Shown: positions 27,432 to 35,240 of the stretch, piece by piece
Numbering within the stretch: position 1 is the stretch's first letter
Layout of the letters: every line of letters starts with the position of its first letter
NCBI RefSeq assembly: GCF_012927245.1
Contig: NZ_JABBGE010000008.1
Location: forward strand, 1 to 64,000
Reading direction: 5' to 3'
Source: Streptomyces sp. R302
GTDB taxonomy: Bacteria; Actinomycetota; Actinomycetes; Streptomycetales; Streptomycetaceae
DNA length: 64,000 nt
The notes under the pieces: generated by a model
The model's database searches: none
The model's input: the letters and a program-made list of their open reading frames with translations, nothing else
What the model was told of the DNA's origin: nothing
Program-made: the position numbers and the translations under genes

Positions 27432-27462
27432 CGCAGTGCATCCGGGTATGTATCGCAGTGCA
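27432..27462. promoter_or_regulatory. Direct repeat in the ald promoter region
   Basis: CGCAGTGCA occurs at 27432–27440 and 27454–27462, 22 bp apart (about two helical turns) and 37 bp before the ald start. Same-face direct repeats of this kind suit binding by a regulator dimer; which regulator is unknown. Confidence 0.45.
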
Positions 27463-27498
27463 CCAGTTATCCCCCCGATTCAAGGACCGTGATCGACG

Positions 27499-28614
27499 AT
27501 GAAGGTCGGCATCCCCCGCGAGGTCAAGAACAACGAGTTCCGCGTGGCCATCACCCCCGCCGGTGTCCACGAGCTCGTCCGCAACGGCCACCAGGTCTTC
27601 ATCGAGCAGAACGCCGGCGTCGGCTCCTCGATCACGGACGAGGAGTACGTCGCCGCGGGCGCCGCGATCCTCGCCACCGCCGACGAGGTCTGGGCCACCG
27701 CCGACCTGCTCCTCAAGGTCAAGGAGCCGATCGCGGAGGAGTACCACCGCCTCCGCAAGGACCAGACGCTCTTCACCTACCTGCACCTCGCCGCCTCCAA
27801 GGAGTGCACGGACGCCCTCCTGGAGTCCGGCACCACCGCCATCGCCTACGAGACGGTCGAGACCGCGAACCGCGCGCTCCCGCTGCTCGCCCCGATGTCC
27901 GAGGTCGCGGGCCGCCTGGCCCCGCAGGTCGGCGCGTACCACCTGATGCGCTCGGCCGGCGGCCGCGGTGTCCTGCCCGGCGGCGTCCCCGGCACCCACG
28001 CCGGCAGGGCCGTCGTCATCGGCGGCGGCGTCTCCGGCTGGAACGCCGTGCAGATCGCCGTCGGCATGGGCTTCCACGTGACCCTGCTCGACCGCGACAT
28101 CAACAAGCTCCGCGAGGCCGACAAGATCTTCGGCACCAAGGTGCAGACCGTCGTCTCCAACGCCTTCGAGCTGGAGAAGGCCGTCGTCGAGGCCGACCTC
28201 GTCATCGGCGCCGTCCTCATCCCGGGCGCCAAGGCCCCGAAGCTGGTCACCAACGAGCTCGTCGCCAAGATGAAGCCCGGAAGTGTCCTTGTCGACATCG
28301 CGATCGACCAGGGCGGCTGCTTCGAGGACTCGCACCCGACCACGCACGCCGAGCCGACCTTCCAGGTCCACAACTCGGTCTTCTACTGCGTCGCCAACAT
28401 GCCCGGCGCGGTCCCGAACACCTCCACCTACGCGCTCACCAACGCCACGCTGCCCTACATCGTGTCGCTGGCGAACAACGGCTGGGTCGAGGCGATCCGC
28501 CGCGACGCCGCCCTCGGCCTGGGCCTCAACACCCATGACGGCAAGGTGGTTTACAAGGAGGTGGCCGAGGCGCACGGCTACGAGCACGTCGAGCTGAGCA
28601 CCCTCGTCGGCTGA
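27499..28614 (+). CDS. ald: Alanine dehydrogenase
   Basis: 371 residues. It catalyses the reversible NAD-dependent oxidative deamination of L-alanine to pyruvate and ammonia. The N-terminal catalytic domain begins 'MKVGIPREVKNNEFRVAITP' and includes 'LLKVKEPIAEEY' (catalytic Lys) and 'LFTYLHLAASKE' (His). The NAD-binding fold has 'VVIGGGVSGWNAVQIAVGMG'. 'DIAIDQGGCFEDSHPTTH' is a family signature. Length and residues are normal. It is followed by a strong hairpin and then the parA operon; a pair of direct repeats in its upstream region suggests regulation. Confidence 0.96.
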   Translation: MKVGIPREVKNNEFRVAITPAGVHELVRNGHQVFIEQNAGVGSSITDEEYVAAGAAILATADEVWATADLLLKVKEPIAEEYHRLRKDQTLFTYLHLAASKECTDALLESGTTAIAYETVETANRALPLLAPMSEVAGRLAPQVGAYHLMRSAGGRGVLPGGVPGTHAGRAVVIGGGVSGWNAVQIAVGMGFHVTLLDRDINKLREADKIFGTKVQTVVSNAFELEKAVVEADLVIGAVLIPGAKAPKLVTNELVAKMKPGSVLVDIAIDQGGCFEDSHPTTHAEPTFQVHNSVFYCVANMPGAVPNTSTYALTNATLPYIVSLANNGWVEAIRRDAALGLGLNTHDGKVVYKEVAEAHGYEHVELSTLVG

Positions 28615-28680
28615 CCTCGGAGCGCCCTCGCGAGGGCTCCGGCGGCGGCCCCGTCAACGCCCGCCGTCAATGTCACGCAC

Positions 28681-28713
28681 CCGGCCGGACCTTGTTCGAC
28701 AAGGTCCGGCCGG
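28681..28713 (+). terminator. Hairpin terminator downstream of ald
   Basis: CCGGCCGGACCTTGT (28681–28695), TCG loop, and its exact complement (28699–28713): a 15-bp perfect stem without a strong T-tract, as is usual for Streptomyces terminators. A weaker GC hairpin (28619–28641) precedes it. Confidence 0.75.
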
Positions 28714-28871
28714 CTGTGTCTCCGGCCACGCCAAAACGTTCGGTCAACTCGCCTCGAACGTAACCCTTTAACCGTTTCGCACACCCCTGAAACGTGTGGA
28801 TGCGTGGTCGCGCACCCTTGACAGAGCCGTGTTCGGTTGCCGACACAACGGGCCGGGTCCGGGCGATTGTG

Positions 28872-28901
28872 TTGCTGCGGAGCGGTGACACGCCATAGAG
28901 T
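28872..28901 (+). promoter_or_regulatory. Predicted promoter of the parA–scpAB operon
   Basis: TTGCTG (28872–28877), 18-bp spacer, TAGAGT (28896–28901). It lies about 75 bp before the parA start. Inferred from consensus only. Confidence 0.4.
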
Positions 28902-28977
28902 CGCCAACCGTCGGCATGGTGCCACGCTGACAGATCGATAAATGTTCCTGGTCACATCCAAGGAGGTAAGACGACTT

Positions 28978-30111
28978 GTGAATAAGTCGACATTTACTCC
29001 CGGGAGCGGTGCGCCAGGTGCCCCGGTCGGCTCCGTCGCGGTGCGGACCTTCGCGACGCACCAGCCCATGACGACACCCCACACGCTGAAGACGATGGAC
29101 GGCCTACACGTGAACGCCACGGCCGGCAACGAGATGGGCCGAGAGTCCACCCACTTCGCCGCCTACGACGAGCTGCCCGAGGGGCACTTCTACGACCCCG
29201 ACGCCGAGTACGAGCCCGACCCGGAGTACGCGGCCACCCTCGCGCCCGACGCTGCCCGCCAGCGCCGCGAGCGGATCGGCCCCACCGGACGGCCGCTGCC
29301 GTACTTCCCGATCCCGGGCCCGCTGACCGACCACGGCCCCGCCAAGATCATCGCGATGTGCAACCAGAAGGGCGGCGTCGGCAAGACCACGTCGACCATC
29401 AACCTGGGCGCCGCGCTCGCCGAGTACGGACGACGGGTGCTGCTCGTCGACTTCGACCCGCAGGGCGCCCTGTCGGTCGGCCTCGGCGTGAACCCGATGG
29501 AGCTCGACCTCACCGTCTACAACCTGCTCATGGAGCGGGGCATGTCGGCGGACGAGGTGCTGCTCAAGACGGCGGTCCCCAACATGGACCTGCTGCCGAG
29601 CAACATCGACCTCTCCGCCGCCGAGGTGCAGCTGGTCTCCGAGGTCGCGCGCGAGTCGACGCTGCAGCGCGCCCTCAAGCCGCTGATGAACGACTACGAC
29701 TACATCGTGATCGACTGTCAGCCCTCGCTCGGCCTGCTGACCGTGAACGCCCTGACGGCCGCTCACAAGGTCATCGTGCCGCTGGAGTGCGAGTTCTTCG
29801 CGCTGCGCGGTGTCGCCCTGCTGACCGAGACCATCGAGAAGGTCCAGGAGCGGCTCAACCCCGAGCTCGAGCTCGACGGCATCCTCGCCACCATGTACGA
29901 CTCCCGGACCGTCCACTCCCGCGAGGTGCTCGCCCGCGTCGTCGAGGCCTTCGACGACCACGTGTACCACACGGTGATCGGCCGGACGGTGCGCTTCCCG
30001 GAGACCACCGTCGCCGGCGAGCCCATCACCACGTACGCCTCCAACTCCGTGGGCGCCGCCGCCTACCGCCAGCTCGCCAGGGAGGTGCTCGCCCGGTGTC
30101 ACGCCGAGTGA
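28978..30111 (+). CDS. parA: ParA family chromosome-partitioning ATPase
   Basis: 377 residues from the GTG at 28978, which has AAGGAGG 11 nt upstream; an ATG at 28942 would place that site inside the gene. A ~125-residue acidic/proline-rich extension ('YDELPEGHFYDPDAEYEPDP') precedes the deviant Walker A 'CNQKGGVGKTTSTINLG' (near residue 130). Walker A' is 'LLVDFDPQGALSVGL' and Walker B 'YDYIVIDCQPSLGLLTVNAL'. It is not the oriC-linked parAB copy: here it heads an operon with an RHH-like protein, scpA and scpB. In mycobacteria the same slot is Rv1708. It probably acts with condensin (ScpAB–SMC) in chromosome organisation. Confidence 0.93.
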   Translation: MNKSTFTPGSGAPGAPVGSVAVRTFATHQPMTTPHTLKTMDGLHVNATAGNEMGRESTHFAAYDELPEGHFYDPDAEYEPDPEYAATLAPDAARQRRERIGPTGRPLPYFPIPGPLTDHGPAKIIAMCNQKGGVGKTTSTINLGAALAEYGRRVLLVDFDPQGALSVGLGVNPMELDLTVYNLLMERGMSADEVLLKTAVPNMDLLPSNIDLSAAEVQLVSEVARESTLQRALKPLMNDYDYIVIDCQPSLGLLTVNALTAAHKVIVPLECEFFALRGVALLTETIEKVQERLNPELELDGILATMYDSRTVHSREVLARVVEAFDDHVYHTVIGRTVRFPETTVAGEPITTYASNSVGAAAYRQLAREVLARCHAE

Positions 30112-30617
30112 GTCTGCCCGGAGCCGACGAACTCTTCCGTACGACCGGGGGGACGGCACTGCAGTCCTCGTCGCCCCGCCGAACCGTTCCCGCTCCGGCG
30201 GGAGAGAGCGACACGGCGGCCGGCGTGGACGGCGCCGCCGCCGGCTCCGCCGAGCACACGGCCGCCGACTCGGAGGCGGCCGAGCCGCGCGCCCGGGAGA
30301 CCGAGTCGGTCCCCGCGCAGCAGCAGCCCGCCCCCGTGAAGGCGGCCGCCCAGGCCGGCGCCCCCGCACGGCGCCGGGGCGGCCGGGCCGCCGCGCGGCG
30401 GCCCAGCGGCCGGGAGCGGCACGACGAGAAGATCACGGTCTACGTCTCCGCCGAGGAGCTCATGGACCTGGAGCACGCGCGCCTCGTGCTGCGCGGCGAG
30501 CACGGCCTGGCCGTCGACCGCGGCCGGATCGTCCGCGAGGCGGTCGCCGTCGTCCTGGCGGACCTGGAGTCCCGCGGCGAGGCGAGCATCCTCGTCCGCC
30601 GTCTGCGCGGCCGCTGA
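30096..30617 (+). CDS. Predicted ribbon-helix-helix-like partner of ParA
   Basis: 173 residues from the GTG at 30096, with GGGAGG 10 nt upstream; it overlaps parA by 16 nt. Residues about 1–105 are low-complexity Ala/Glu/Pro. The last ~65 residues read as beta-strand plus two helices: 'HDEKITVYVSAEELMDLEHA' then 'GRIVREAVAVVLADLES', the layout of a ribbon-helix-helix DNA-binding domain (CopG/ParG type). A basic stretch 'RRRGGRAAARRPSGRERH' precedes it. The domain call is inference from pattern. Its coupling to parA suggests it may serve as the centromere-binding or ParA-activating partner. Confidence 0.75.
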   Translation: MSRRVSLPGADELFRTTGGTALQSSSPRRTVPAPAGESDTAAGVDGAAAGSAEHTAADSEAAEPRARETESVPAQQQPAPVKAAAQAGAPARRRGGRAAARRPSGRERHDEKITVYVSAEELMDLEHARLVLRGEHGLAVDRGRIVREAVAVVLADLESRGEASILVRRLRGR

Positions 30618-30666
30618 CGGTACCCTGCGGGCGGCCCCGCCCCCCGCACCTCCTGGAACCGCCCCG

Positions 30667-31641
30667 ATGCACCCGCACGCCGACGAAACGTCCCGCCCAC
30701 CGCGCCGCCGCACGCTGGGCCGGGGCGGCGGGCTCGACGGGCCCCCCGAGGGCCCCGCGACGGAGCCCGCACCGGAGCCGGAGCCCGAGCCCGTACCGGA
30801 GCCGGAGCCCGTACCCGCTCCGGAGCCGGAGGCCGAGGGGACGGGAGGCGCCGGGGACGGGCGGTTCACCGTGCGGCTCGCGAACTTCGAGGGGCCGTTC
30901 GATCTGCTCCTCCAGCTGATCACCAAGCACAAGCTGGACGTCACCGAGGTCGCGCTCTCGCAGGTCACCGACGAGTTCATGGCCCACATCCGGAACCTCG
31001 GTCCCGACGGGGACCTCGACCAGACCACCGAGTTCCTGGTCGTCGCCGCCACCCTGCTCGACCTCAAGGCCGCCCGGCTGCTGCCCGCCGCCGAGGTCGA
31101 GGACGAGGCCGACCTCGCCCTCCTGGAGGCCCGCGACCTGCTCTTCGCCCGGCTCCTCCAGTACCGCGCGTACAAGCGGATCGCCGAGATCTTCGCCGAG
31201 CGCTGGGAGGGCGAGGGCCGGCGCCACCCCCGGACCGTCGGCCTGGAGCCCCACCACGCCGAGCTGCTGCCCGAGGTCGTCATCTCGATCGGCGCCGAGG
31301 GCTTCGCGAAGCTCGCCGTGAAGGCCATGCGGCCCAAGGCCGCGCCCCAGGTGTACGTCGACCACATCCACGCCCCGCTGGTCAGCGTCCGCGAACAGGC
31401 CGGGATCGTCGCCGCCCTGCTGCGCGAGTGCGGCACCGCGGACTTCCAGGAGCTGGTCGAGGACGCCGGGGACACCCTGACCGTCGTCGCCCGCTTCCTG
31501 GCCCTCCTGGAGCTGTACCGGGAGAAGGCCGTCGCCCTCGACCAGGAGGACCCGCTGGGCCGGCTCACGGTCTCCTGGACCGGCGGCGACGGCGAGACCC
31601 GGGTGACCGAGGAATTCGACACGGAGGACCAGCCGGTATGA
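30667..31641 (+). CDS. scpA: Segregation and condensation protein ScpA
   Basis: 324 residues; ATG at 30667, 49 bp after the preceding gene. The first ~65 residues are a Pro/Glu-rich linker ('EPEPEPVPEPEPVP'). The kleisin core starts 'FTVRLANFEGPFDLLLQLIT' and continues 'KLDVTEVALSQVTDEFMAHI'. The C-terminal winged helix that contacts the SMC head is present. Kleisin subunit of the SMC–ScpAB condensin. Its stop overlaps the scpB start (ATGA). Confidence 0.95.
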   Translation: MHPHADETSRPPRRRTLGRGGGLDGPPEGPATEPAPEPEPEPVPEPEPVPAPEPEAEGTGGAGDGRFTVRLANFEGPFDLLLQLITKHKLDVTEVALSQVTDEFMAHIRNLGPDGDLDQTTEFLVVAATLLDLKAARLLPAAEVEDEADLALLEARDLLFARLLQYRAYKRIAEIFAERWEGEGRRHPRTVGLEPHHAELLPEVVISIGAEGFAKLAVKAMRPKAAPQVYVDHIHAPLVSVREQAGIVAALLRECGTADFQELVEDAGDTLTVVARFLALLELYREKAVALDQEDPLGRLTVSWTGGDGETRVTEEFDTEDQPV

Positions 31642-32258
31642 GCGACCTCAAGCCCGCCCTCGAAGCCGTCCTGATGGTCGTCGACGAACCCGCCACCGAG
31701 GCCCACCTCGCCAAGGTCCTCGACCGCACCCCGCGCGAGGTCGCCGACGCCCTCCACGAGCTGGCCGACGAGTACACCGCCGACGGGCGCGGCTTCGAGC
31801 TGCGCCGGATCGCCGGCGGCTGGCGCTACTACACCCGCCCCGCCCACGCCGCGGCCGTCGAGGCCTTCGTCCTGGACGGCCAGCAGGCCCGGCTGACCCA
31901 GGCCGCCCTGGAGACCCTGGCGGTGGTCGCGTACCGCCAGCCGGTCAGCCGTTCCCGGGTCTCCGCCGTCCGCGGGGTCAACTGCGACGGCGTGATGCGG
32001 ACCCTCCTCCAGCGCGGCCTTGTGGAGGAGGCGGGCGCGGAACCCGAAACAGGTGCGATCCTGTACAGGACGACGAACTACTTCCTGGAGCGGATGGGCC
32101 TCAGAGGCCTGGACGAGCTCCCGGAGCTCGCGCCCTTCCTCCCCGAGGCGGACGCGGTCGAGCCGGACTCCCTGGAAGGCGTTCCGTCGTTCGATCCCGA
32201 CCGGGACGAAGAACCCGGCCGGGGCGAGCCAGCGGACGAAGAGACGACGGAAGTGTGA
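31638..32258 (+). CDS. scpB: Segregation and condensation protein ScpB
   Basis: 206 residues; ATG in the ATGA overlap with scpA. Tandem winged helices: 'LKPALEAVLMVVDEPATEAH' and 'QAALETLAVVAYRQPVSRSR', with the family motif 'VSAVRGVNCDGVMRTLLQRG'. The acidic tail is 'PDRDEEPGRGEPADEE'. It dimerises on ScpA in the condensin complex. Its stop overlaps the start of the pseudouridine synthase gene (TGATG). Confidence 0.95.
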   Translation: MSDLKPALEAVLMVVDEPATEAHLAKVLDRTPREVADALHELADEYTADGRGFELRRIAGGWRYYTRPAHAAAVEAFVLDGQQARLTQAALETLAVVAYRQPVSRSRVSAVRGVNCDGVMRTLLQRGLVEEAGAEPETGAILYRTTNYFLERMGLRGLDELPELAPFLPEADAVEPDSLEGVPSFDPDRDEEPGRGEPADEETTEV

Positions 32259-33379
32259 TGCGAAGCAGCAGCGGCAGGAACAGCGGAAACAACGGCGGGA
32301 GCCGTGGTGCCAAGAGCGGCGGCCGCGGCAACAACTACCGGGGCGCGGGCAACGGCCGCGACGAGCGCGGCCAGAGCGCCGGCCGCCCCCGGAAGACCCG
32401 CCCCGAGGAGCGCAGCTACGACGTGAGCATGCCCTCCGACGCCCCCCGCAAGGGACGCGGCGACGCGGCCCGCGGCGGCGCCAAGGGCGGCCCCAAGCAG
32501 TCCCCGAAGCAGCCCGCGGGCGGGCAGCGGCGGGGCCCCGGCGGCCGTACGGCCCCGGCGCGCTCGCGCGAGTACGACGCCAGGACCGAGGAGCGCAACC
32601 GCGAGCGGTACGCGAACAAGCCCCAGGTCAAGACCCCCAAGACCTTCCCGGGCGCCGAGCAGGAGGGCGAGCGGCTGCAGAAGGTCCTCGCCCGCGCCGG
32701 CTACGGCTCCCGCCGCGCCTGCGAGGAGCTGATCGAGCAGGCCCGCGTCGAGGTCAACGGCGAGATCGTCCTGGAGCAGGGCCTCCGCGTGCAGGACAGC
32801 GACGAGATCCGCGTCGACGGCCTGTCCGTGGCGACCCAGTCGTACCAGTTCTTCGCGCTGAACAAGCCGGCCGGCGTCGTCTCCACCATGGAGGACCCCG
32901 ACGGCCGCCAGTGCCTGGGCGACTACGTCACCAACCGCGAGACCCGGCTCTTCCACGTCGGCCGGCTCGACACCGAGACCGAGGGCATCATCCTGCTCAC
33001 CAACCACGGCGAGCTGGCCCACCGTCTCACCCACCCCAAGTACGGCGTGAAGAAGACCTATCTGGCCGCCGTCACCGGCCCGCTGCCCCGCGAGGTCGGC
33101 AAGCGGCTCAAGGACGGCATCGAGCTGGAGGACGGCTACGCCCGCGCCGACCACTTCCGCGTGGTCGAGCAGCTCGGCAAGAACTACCTGGTCGAGGTCG
33201 TGCTCCACGAGGGCCGCAAGCACATCGTGCGCCGGATGCTCGCCGAGGCGGGCTTCCCGGTCGAGAAGCTGGTCCGCACCGCCTTCGGTCCGATCGGGCT
33301 CGGCGACCAGAAGTCGGGCTGGCTGCGCCGCCTGTCCAACACCGAGGTCGGCATGCTGATGAAGGAGGTCGGTCTCTAG
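32258..33379 (+). CDS. RsuA/RluB family rRNA pseudouridine synthase
   Basis: 373 residues from the ATG at 32258, overlapping the scpB stop by one base. The first ~125 residues are a Gly/Arg/Lys-rich disordered tail ('RNSGNNGGSRGAKSGGRG'), then an S4 domain ('RLQKVLARAGYGSRRACEEL'), then the synthase core with catalytic Asp in 'VGRLDTETEGIILLTN' near residue 237, and 'KTYLAAVTGPLPREV'. Modification of 16S U516 (RsuA) or 23S U2605 (RluB) is expected; which one cannot be told. The operon order scpA–scpB–synthase is conserved in Gram-positive bacteria. Confidence 0.93.
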   Translation: MRSSSGRNSGNNGGSRGAKSGGRGNNYRGAGNGRDERGQSAGRPRKTRPEERSYDVSMPSDAPRKGRGDAARGGAKGGPKQSPKQPAGGQRRGPGGRTAPARSREYDARTEERNRERYANKPQVKTPKTFPGAEQEGERLQKVLARAGYGSRRACEELIEQARVEVNGEIVLEQGLRVQDSDEIRVDGLSVATQSYQFFALNKPAGVVSTMEDPDGRQCLGDYVTNRETRLFHVGRLDTETEGIILLTNHGELAHRLTHPKYGVKKTYLAAVTGPLPREVGKRLKDGIELEDGYARADHFRVVEQLGKNYLVEVVLHEGRKHIVRRMLAEAGFPVEKLVRTAFGPIGLGDQKSGWLRRLSNTEVGMLMKEVGL

Positions 33380-33403
33380 GACCGCCTGGTTCCCGTGCTT
33401 TCC

Positions 33404-33450
33404 GGCAGGGGCCCGTATCCGCGACGCGGATACGGGCCCCTGCCGTCTTT
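33404..33450 (+). terminator. Terminator after the scpAB–pseudouridine synthase operon
   Basis: A 17-bp perfect stem GGCAGGGGCCCGTATCC (33404–33420) with its complement (33428–33444), followed by 'gtcttt'. Confidence 0.85.
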
Positions 33451-33455
33451 CGGGC

Positions 33456-33485
33456 TTGTGCGCGACCCCCGCCGCCTTTTATAGT
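33456..33485 (+). promoter_or_regulatory. Promoter of the NAD-salvage operon
   Basis: -35-like TTGTGC (33456–33461), 18-bp spacer, -10 TATAGT (33480–33485). This predicts a transcript start near 33491 and a ~20-nt leader containing AAGGAGG (33499–33505). Confidence 0.6.
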
Positions 33486-33495
33486 CAGAATGACT
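33483..33495. promoter_or_regulatory. Candidate operator of the NAD-salvage operon
   Basis: AGTCA–gaa–TGACT is a perfect 5-bp inverted repeat overlapping the -10 element and the predicted start point. The operon itself encodes an NrtR-like regulator (35237–35974), so this is the natural candidate for its binding site. No binding evidence is available here. Confidence 0.5.
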
Positions 33496-33510
33496 CTTAA
33501 GGAGGCGGGC

Positions 33511-34164
33511 GTGAGCCTCGCGGACGTACTCGAACCCCTCCAGCGGCCCCTCTTCACACTCCTCGACACCCCCGTCGGCTGGACCGAGGTCCTCGGCTTC
33601 GGCAGCGGCGCCCTCTGCGTCTGGCTCGTCGCCCGGCAGCACCTCGCCAACTGGCCGATCGGCATCGCCAACAACCTCTTCTTCGTCCTGCTCTTCACCC
33701 AGGCGGGCCTCTACGCCGACGCCGGCCTCCAGATCGTCTTCATCGTCCTCGCCGCGTACGGCTGGTGGACCTGGACCCACGGGGGTGGACCAGGCTCCGC
33801 CGAGACCCTTCCGGTGCGGCGCACCACCCGCACCGAATGGACCTGGCTGCTCGCGGCGGGGACGGTGGGGACCCTCGCCCTCGCCCTCCTCCTCGACCGG
33901 GCCACCGACTCCACCGTCCCCTTCTGGGACGCCCTCACCACCGGCCTCTCCCTCATGGCCACCTACGGCCAGTGCCGCAAGCGCCTGGAGTCCTGGTGGC
34001 TGTGGATCGCCGCCGACGTCGTCTACGTGCCGCTGTACGCGTACAAGGGCCTCTACCTGACCTCGCTGCTGTACGTCGGCTTCCTGGCCCTCTGCGTGGC
34101 CGGCCTGCGCGGCTGGAGCCGCGACCCCGCCGCCGCGCGCCGCCCGCTGGAGGCCGTGGCATGA
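33511..34164 (+). CDS. pnuC: Nicotinamide riboside transporter PnuC
   Basis: 217 residues from the GTG at 33511, which is 5 nt after AAGGAGG; the ATG at 33490 lies at the predicted transcript start and is unlikely. About seven membrane helices. PnuC hallmarks: 'SGALCVWLVARQHLANWPIG', 'ANNLFFVLLFTQAGLYADAG', 'YGWWTW', and 'ESWWLWIAADVVYVPLYAYK'. It moves nicotinamide riboside across the membrane by facilitated diffusion, trapped by phosphorylation inside. It is coupled by ATGA overlap to the NadR-like kinase that would do this. Confidence 0.92.
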   Translation: MSLADVLEPLQRPLFTLLDTPVGWTEVLGFGSGALCVWLVARQHLANWPIGIANNLFFVLLFTQAGLYADAGLQIVFIVLAAYGWWTWTHGGGPGSAETLPVRRTTRTEWTWLLAAGTVGTLALALLLDRATDSTVPFWDALTTGLSLMATYGQCRKRLESWWLWIAADVVYVPLYAYKGLYLTSLLYVGFLALCVAGLRGWSRDPAAARRPLEAVA

Positions 34165-35240
34165 CCTCGTACGGCCACGGGCTCGTCCTCGGCAAGTTCT
34201 ATCCGCCGCACGCCGGCCACCACCACCTCGTCCGCACCGCCCTCGCCGCCTGCGAGCGCGTCACCGTCCTCGTCTGCGCCTCCTCCGTCGAGTCCCTGCC
34301 GCTGGAGGAGCGGGTCGCCTGGATGCGCGAGGTCCACCCCGACGCCCTCGTCGTCGGCGCCGTCGACGACATCCCCGTCGACCTCACCGACCCCGACGTC
34401 TGGGACGCCCACATGGCGGTCTTCAGAGCCGCCGTCCCCGAGCCCGTCGACGCCGTCTTCACCTCGGAGCCGTACGGCGAGGAGCTCGGCCGCCGCTTCG
34501 GCGCCGCGTCCGTCGCCGTCGACCCCGAGCGGCTCCGCCACCCCGTCTCCGGCACCGCCGTCCGCGCCGACCCCGCCGGATGCTGGGACTTCCTGGAGCC
34601 GCCCGTGCGGGCCGCGCTTACCCGCCGGATCGTCGTCCTCGGCGCCGAGTCCACCGGCACCACCACCATGGCCCTCGCCCTCGCCGACCACTACCGGCGG
34701 CGCGGCGGGATCTGGGCACGCACCCGGTACGTCCCCGAGTACGGCCGCGCGTACAGCGAACTCAGACTCGCCGAACTGCGCGAGCGCGAACCGGACGCCA
34801 CCTGGCCCGACGTCGCCTTCCGCACCACCGACTTCCCCGTCATCGCCCAGCGCCAGGCCGAGCTGGAGGAGGAGGCCGCCCGCGACGGCTCGCCCGTCCT
34901 CTTCTGCGACACCGACGCCTTCGCCACCACCATCTGGCACGAGCGGTACCTCGGCACCACCAGCGCCGCCACCGGGGAGATCGCCGCCCGCGGCAGGCAG
35001 CACCTCTGGCTGCTCACCGACCACCGGGGCGTCGCCTTCGAGGACGACGGGCTCCGCGACGGGGAACACCTCCGCCCCTGGATGACCGCCCGCTTCCTCA
35101 CCCAGCTCGCCCACAGCGGCCGCCGCACCGTCGTCCTCACCGGCCCCCACGAGGAGCGCCTCGCCACCGCCGTCGCCGCCGTCGACGCGCTGCTCGCCGA
35201 GGGCTGGCACCTCGCCGACCCCCTCCCGGAGCGCCGATGA
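34161..35240 (+). CDS. nadR: NadR-like bifunctional NMN adenylyltransferase / ribosylnicotinamide kinase
   Basis: 359 residues. The N-terminal nucleotidyltransferase domain has 'LVLGKFYPPHAGHHHLVRTA' (G-x-F-P-x-H-x-GH) and 'PVSGTAVRADP'. The C-terminal kinase-like domain starts near residue 155 with 'RRIVVLGAESTGTTTMALAL'; the P-loop Lys of canonical NadR (GxxxxGKS) is Thr here, so nucleotide binding may differ. 'VLFCDTDAFATTIWHERYLG' supplies the Walker B-like region. No N-terminal HTH, unlike enterobacterial NadR. With PnuC it would turn imported nicotinamide riboside into NMN and NAD. Starts and stops overlap on both sides (ATGA). Confidence 0.88.
   Translation: MTSYGHGLVLGKFYPPHAGHHHLVRTALAACERVTVLVCASSVESLPLEERVAWMREVHPDALVVGAVDDIPVDLTDPDVWDAHMAVFRAAVPEPVDAVFTSEPYGEELGRRFGAASVAVDPERLRHPVSGTAVRADPAGCWDFLEPPVRAALTRRIVVLGAESTGTTTMALALADHYRRRGGIWARTRYVPEYGRAYSELRLAELREREPDATWPDVAFRTTDFPVIAQRQAELEEEAARDGSPVLFCDTDAFATTIWHERYLGTTSAATGEIAARGRQHLWLLTDHRGVAFEDDGLRDGEHLRPWMTARFLTQLAHSGRRTVVLTGPHEERLATAVAAVDALLAEGWHLADPLPERR

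Larger units (their letters stand above)
28615..28977. other. Intergenic region between ald and parA
   Basis: 363 bp. It holds two hairpins after ald (28619–28641 and 28681–28713) and a relatively AT-rich promoter region for parA. A candidate promoter has TTGCTG at 28872–28877 and TAGAGT at 28896–28901 (18-bp spacer). No gene is seen. Confidence 0.6.
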
